A stretch of 64,000 bases of DNA, taken from the NCBI RefSeq assembly GCF_004217145.1, contig NZ_SHKR01000013.1, positions 1,052,344 to 1,116,343 of the forward strand, read 5' to 3'. The first letter of the stretch is position 1; each line of letters opens with the position of its first letter. This document shows positions 61,469 to 64,000 of this stretch, in pieces. This DNA comes from Kribbella rubisoli (GTDB taxonomy: Bacteria; Actinomycetota; Actinomycetes; Propionibacteriales; Kribbellaceae). A program made the position numbers and the translations under genes. A model generated the notes under the pieces. The model was not told where the DNA came from. It did not search any database and saw only the letters and a list, made by a program, of their open reading frames with translations.

Positions 61469-62092
61469 TCAGCCGGCCAGCGCGAGCGAGATCGTCGCGT
61501 AGTTGAGGACCGCGCCGAGGTCCTTGCTCTGCGCGGGCGAACCGGCCGTCGAGATCTCGACGTCGGCGTTCTTGCTGCCATCAAGGCCGACGTACCGGGT
61601 CGCGACCCAGCGGGTGGTGTTGCCGCTCTTGTAGGTGTAGACGACCGTGCTCACAGTCAGCCGGCCCTGGTGGTTGGTCGAGTTCATCCCGACCGTCGAG
61701 GTGCCGACGATGTGCAGACCGCGGGTGCCCTTGAGGGCGGCGATCTTGCGGTTGAGCGCGGTCACGGTGGTGATGTTGTAGTTGTAGTTGCAGTCGAACC
61801 GGATCATCCGGTTGTTCGCGCTGTCGTCGAAGCGCGCCTGCCAGTTCCCGAGCTCGACGTCGCGCCAGGTGGTCGGCAGCACCGCCATCGCGTGGTGGCC
61901 CTCGCTGTAGCCCAGGAACAACCGGGTCTTGTACCGCACCGGCGTCGACGCCGCGCTGTTGCTTGCAGCAACTGTCTTGATCTGCTCGGTGGCGGCGTTG
62001 CTGGGCAACGCCCCACCGAGCACGAGCGCCCCCGCACCCGCCAGCGCCATGACTCCGGAGACAGCCCCCGCAACGATTCCGAACCGCTTCAT
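61469..62092 (-). CDS. secreted protein of unknown function
   Basis: A 207-residue protein with a signal peptide (FGIVAGAVSGVMALAGAGALVLGGALPSNAA). The mature domain contains YKTRLFLGYSEGHHAMAVLPTTWRDVELGNWQARFDDSANNRMIRFDCNYN and VSTVVYTYKSGNTTRWVATRYVGLDG. I do not recognise the family, although the Trp/Arg-rich strands suggest a small beta-rich envelope domain. It is convergent with LacI, 6 bases apart, and divergent from the cyclase regulator. Confidence 0.75.
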   Translation of the reverse strand: MKRFGIVAGAVSGVMALAGAGALVLGGALPSNAATEQIKTVAASNSAASTPVRYKTRLFLGYSEGHHAMAVLPTTWRDVELGNWQARFDDSANNRMIRFDCNYNYNITTVTALNRKIAALKGTRGLHIVGTSTVGMNSTNHQGRLTVSTVVYTYKSGNTTRWVATRYVGLDGSKNADVEISTAGSPAQSKDLGAVLNYATISLALAG

Positions 62093-62215
62093 CTCTCGTA
62101 ACCCCCAGCTCTTGTCGCCGCCTCCCTGGCCGCGCACCGGATGAGACACCCGCTCGTTCGCAAAAGTTGCCGCCAACTCTCGACGTTTTATGGGCAGTCC
62201 GTCGAGACTGGCGAC

Positions 62216-64000
62216 ATGGGTGGGGGAATGGTGTCGATGTTGTTCTCCGACATCGAGGGGTCGACGGTGCTGCTGCGGCGGCTGGGGGATCGGTACCTCG
62301 ATGCGCTGGAGGGACATCGCCGGATCCTGCGGGCGGTCTGGACGACGTACGGCGGGACGGAGATGGGGACCGAGGGCGACAGCTTCTTCGTCGTGTTCCA
62401 GACGGCCGGGGACGCGGTGCGGGCCGCGGTCGACGGGCAGCGCGGGCTGGAGGAGCACCGATGGCCGGGCGGTGAACGGCTGCGGGTGCGGATGGGTATC
62501 CACACCGGTACGCCGGGTGTGTACGACGGCGACTACTGGGGGATGGACGTCCATCTCGCAGCGCGTATCGGGGCCGCCGCGCAGGGTGGCCAGATCGTGG
62601 TCTCGGCGGTCACCGGTCAGCTCACCCAACTGCCTGACGGCGTGACGCTGCGCGACCTCGGAACCCATCATTTGAAGGACATTCCGGAGCCCGAGCACCT
62701 GTTCCAGGTCACGATCGACGGCCTGCAGACCGACTTCCCGCCACCACGCACCATCGGTACGTCGACCAGCCTCCCGGCTCCGGCGACCGCGCTGCTCGGT
62801 CGCGAGCAGGACGTCGACCGCATCGTCGACCTGCTCGGCCAACCCGACGTACGGCTCGTCACGCTGACCGGTCCCGGCGGTTCGGGGAAGACCCGGCTCG
62901 CGATCGGAGCGGCGTCCAAGGTCCCCGGCGGCGTGTACTTCGTTCCGCTCGCGGCGGCCACGTCCGAATCGGTGATGTGGACGACGATCGCCGAGGTCCT
63001 CGACGTTCCGCCGCGGGAGCGCAACCGGATCGTTGCCTACCTCGCGCAGCGCACGCTCCTGCTCGTCCTCGACAATCTCGAGCAACTCCCGGACGCCGGC
63101 AAGATCGTTGCCGAGATCATCGAGGGCGCGTCTCATGTGAAGATCGTCGCGACCTCCCGGCGCGCACTCGGTCTGGTCGGCGAGTACCAGCATCCCGTGA
63201 CGCCGCTGCCCGTCACGGACGAGGACTCGGCCGCCGTACAACTCTTCATGCAGCGCGCCCGCGCCGTCCAGCCGGCGTTCACGTACTCCAACGACGTACT
63301 GGAGATCTGCCGGCGGCTGGACGGGCTTCCGCTCGCGATCGAGCTCTGCGCGCCGCGTGTTCGCCTGCTCAGCGTTAAGGAGCTGCTGGCCCGGGTGGAC
63401 CAGTCGCTCGACATCGCGTCGACGAGCAGCGTGATCCCGGAACGCCAACGCACGTTGCGGGAGACGATCGCCTGGTCGTACGAGCTGCTGAGCCCCGAGC
63501 ACCGTCGTACCTTCCGTCGCCTGGCGGTGTTCTCCGGCGGCGCCGATCTGGCTGCGATCCAAGAAGTTGCTACTGGCGTCGATCCGCTGGAAACCCTGGC
63601 GGAGTTGAACGATGCCAACCTGATCACCCTCGTCGAAGGGCCGGAGGGCACGCGGGTCCAGCTGCTCGAGACCATCCATCAGTACGCCGCCGACGAGCTG
63701 CGGACGACCGACGAATCAGCGGCGATCCGCGGTCACCACGCGACGTACTACGCCGACCTGGCCGAGCGACTCGAGATCCTGAAGAGGACCATGGCCGAGC
63801 CGCCGATGGAGCGCTCGGAGGCCGACCTCGACAACTACCGCGCCGCGCTCGCCTGGGCCACCGACAACGACCTCCGGACGGCGCTGCGCCTGTGCTCGGC
63901 CCTCGGCTGGGTCTGGCAGCTCGGTGCCTACCACGACGAAAGCCGCCGCTGGCACGAACAAGTCGTCGCCGCCGCCGGTACGACGTCCTCGCCCGAGCTG
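62216..64000 (+). CDS. class III adenylate/guanylate cyclase-NB-ARC-type ATPase regulator, partial
   Basis: 595 codons lie in the window and the reading runs off its end. The N-terminal class III cyclase domain has MLFSDIEGSTVLLRRLGDRYLDALEGH with metal Asp12 and a second Asp55 in GTEGDSFFVVF. An ATPase follows, with LTGPGGSGKTRL (Walker A near 218-227) and LLLVLDNLEQLP (Walker B), then a winged/helical region and the start of TPR-like repeats. Such proteins are signal-sensing regulators in actinobacteria. The cyclase may be inactive or a nucleotide sensor. ATG 62228 is an alternative start. Confidence 0.88.
   Translation, partial: MGGGMVSMLFSDIEGSTVLLRRLGDRYLDALEGHRRILRAVWTTYGGTEMGTEGDSFFVVFQTAGDAVRAAVDGQRGLEEHRWPGGERLRVRMGIHTGTPGVYDGDYWGMDVHLAARIGAAAQGGQIVVSAVTGQLTQLPDGVTLRDLGTHHLKDIPEPEHLFQVTIDGLQTDFPPPRTIGTSTSLPAPATALLGREQDVDRIVDLLGQPDVRLVTLTGPGGSGKTRLAIGAASKVPGGVYFVPLAAATSESVMWTTIAEVLDVPPRERNRIVAYLAQRTLLLVLDNLEQLPDAGKIVAEIIEGASHVKIVATSRRALGLVGEYQHPVTPLPVTDEDSAAVQLFMQRARAVQPAFTYSNDVLEICRRLDGLPLAIELCAPRVRLLSVKELLARVDQSLDIASTSSVIPERQRTLRETIAWSYELLSPEHRRTFRRLAVFSGGADLAAIQEVATGVDPLETLAELNDANLITLVEGPEGTRVQLLETIHQYAADELRTTDESAAIRGHHATYYADLAERLEILKRTMAEPPMERSEADLDNYRAALAWATDNDLRTALRLCSALGWVWQLGAYHDESRRWHEQVVAAAGTTSSPEL

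Noticed and set aside
61469..63679. A 736-residue minus-strand reading through the cyclase gene
   Set aside because: Only the last 207 residues have a signal peptide and natural composition; the rest is the antisense of the cyclase/ATPase gene.

Overview
The window is high-GC, densely coded DNA with GTG starts, ATGA/TGATG start-stop overlaps, SigE/LuxR/TetR/GntR/LacI regulators and Tat or lipoprotein sugar-binding proteins. This points to an actinobacterium. The frequent GTAC/CGTACG words and gene styles suggest a Kribbella-like member of the Propionibacteriales, but that placement is impressionistic and no marker gene confirms it.

Layout. 1-22.5 kb is ordinary chromosomal metabolism and housekeeping-type content: the end of an MFS exporter, a GNAT, an EEP phosphodiesterase, EamA, an SDR/FAD-oxidoreductase pair, DUF998, a phytase-like esterase, hydrolases, a large secreted PQQ-type sugar dehydrogenase with PKD, discoidin and ricin modules, a GIY-YIG protein, a SigE sigma factor with its partner, a TrmH methyltransferase, a PLP decarboxylase and two MFS transporters. 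An intact tRNA-Thr(TGT) at 22511-22583 opens an accessory zone. A 45-bp copy of its 3' half recurs at 27665 and, with one mismatch, at 35005. These bound two tandem integrated elements: an amidase/DUF302/TetR element, and a LuxR/hydrolase element with a broken integrase and an IS256-type transposase tail. A fragment of a second tRNA-Thr (CGT), a frameshifted gene and an AraC remnant show that the zone is decaying.

35-43.7 kb holds a six-gene glycoside operon (GH39 hydrolase, aldo/keto reductase, two permeases, lipoprotein binding protein, SDR) divergent from a GntR regulator. 43.76-51.24 kb is a four-gene, translationally coupled cassette of unknown function: a membrane helical protein, a HEFGH putative metalloprotease, a coiled-coil relative with a degenerate HEVGL site, and a 1278-residue TPR protein. 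This is the best candidate for an undescribed system. 51-56 kb carries an FAD monooxygenase divergent from a TetR, a VOC protein, and an MFS/HxlR pair. 56-61.5 kb is a sulfatase, binding protein, two-permease and LacI operon behind a double palindromic operator. The window closes with a secreted protein and a class III cyclase/ATPase regulator that runs off the edge.

Working together: the two ABC importers each sit with a matching catabolic enzyme (GH39 or sulfatase) and a local repressor, so they read as self-contained oligosaccharide-use modules. The element genes form small regulator-plus-enzyme units (TetR with DUF302/amidase, LuxR with two alpha/beta hydrolases). Functions are inferred from motifs read by eye; no database search was possible.
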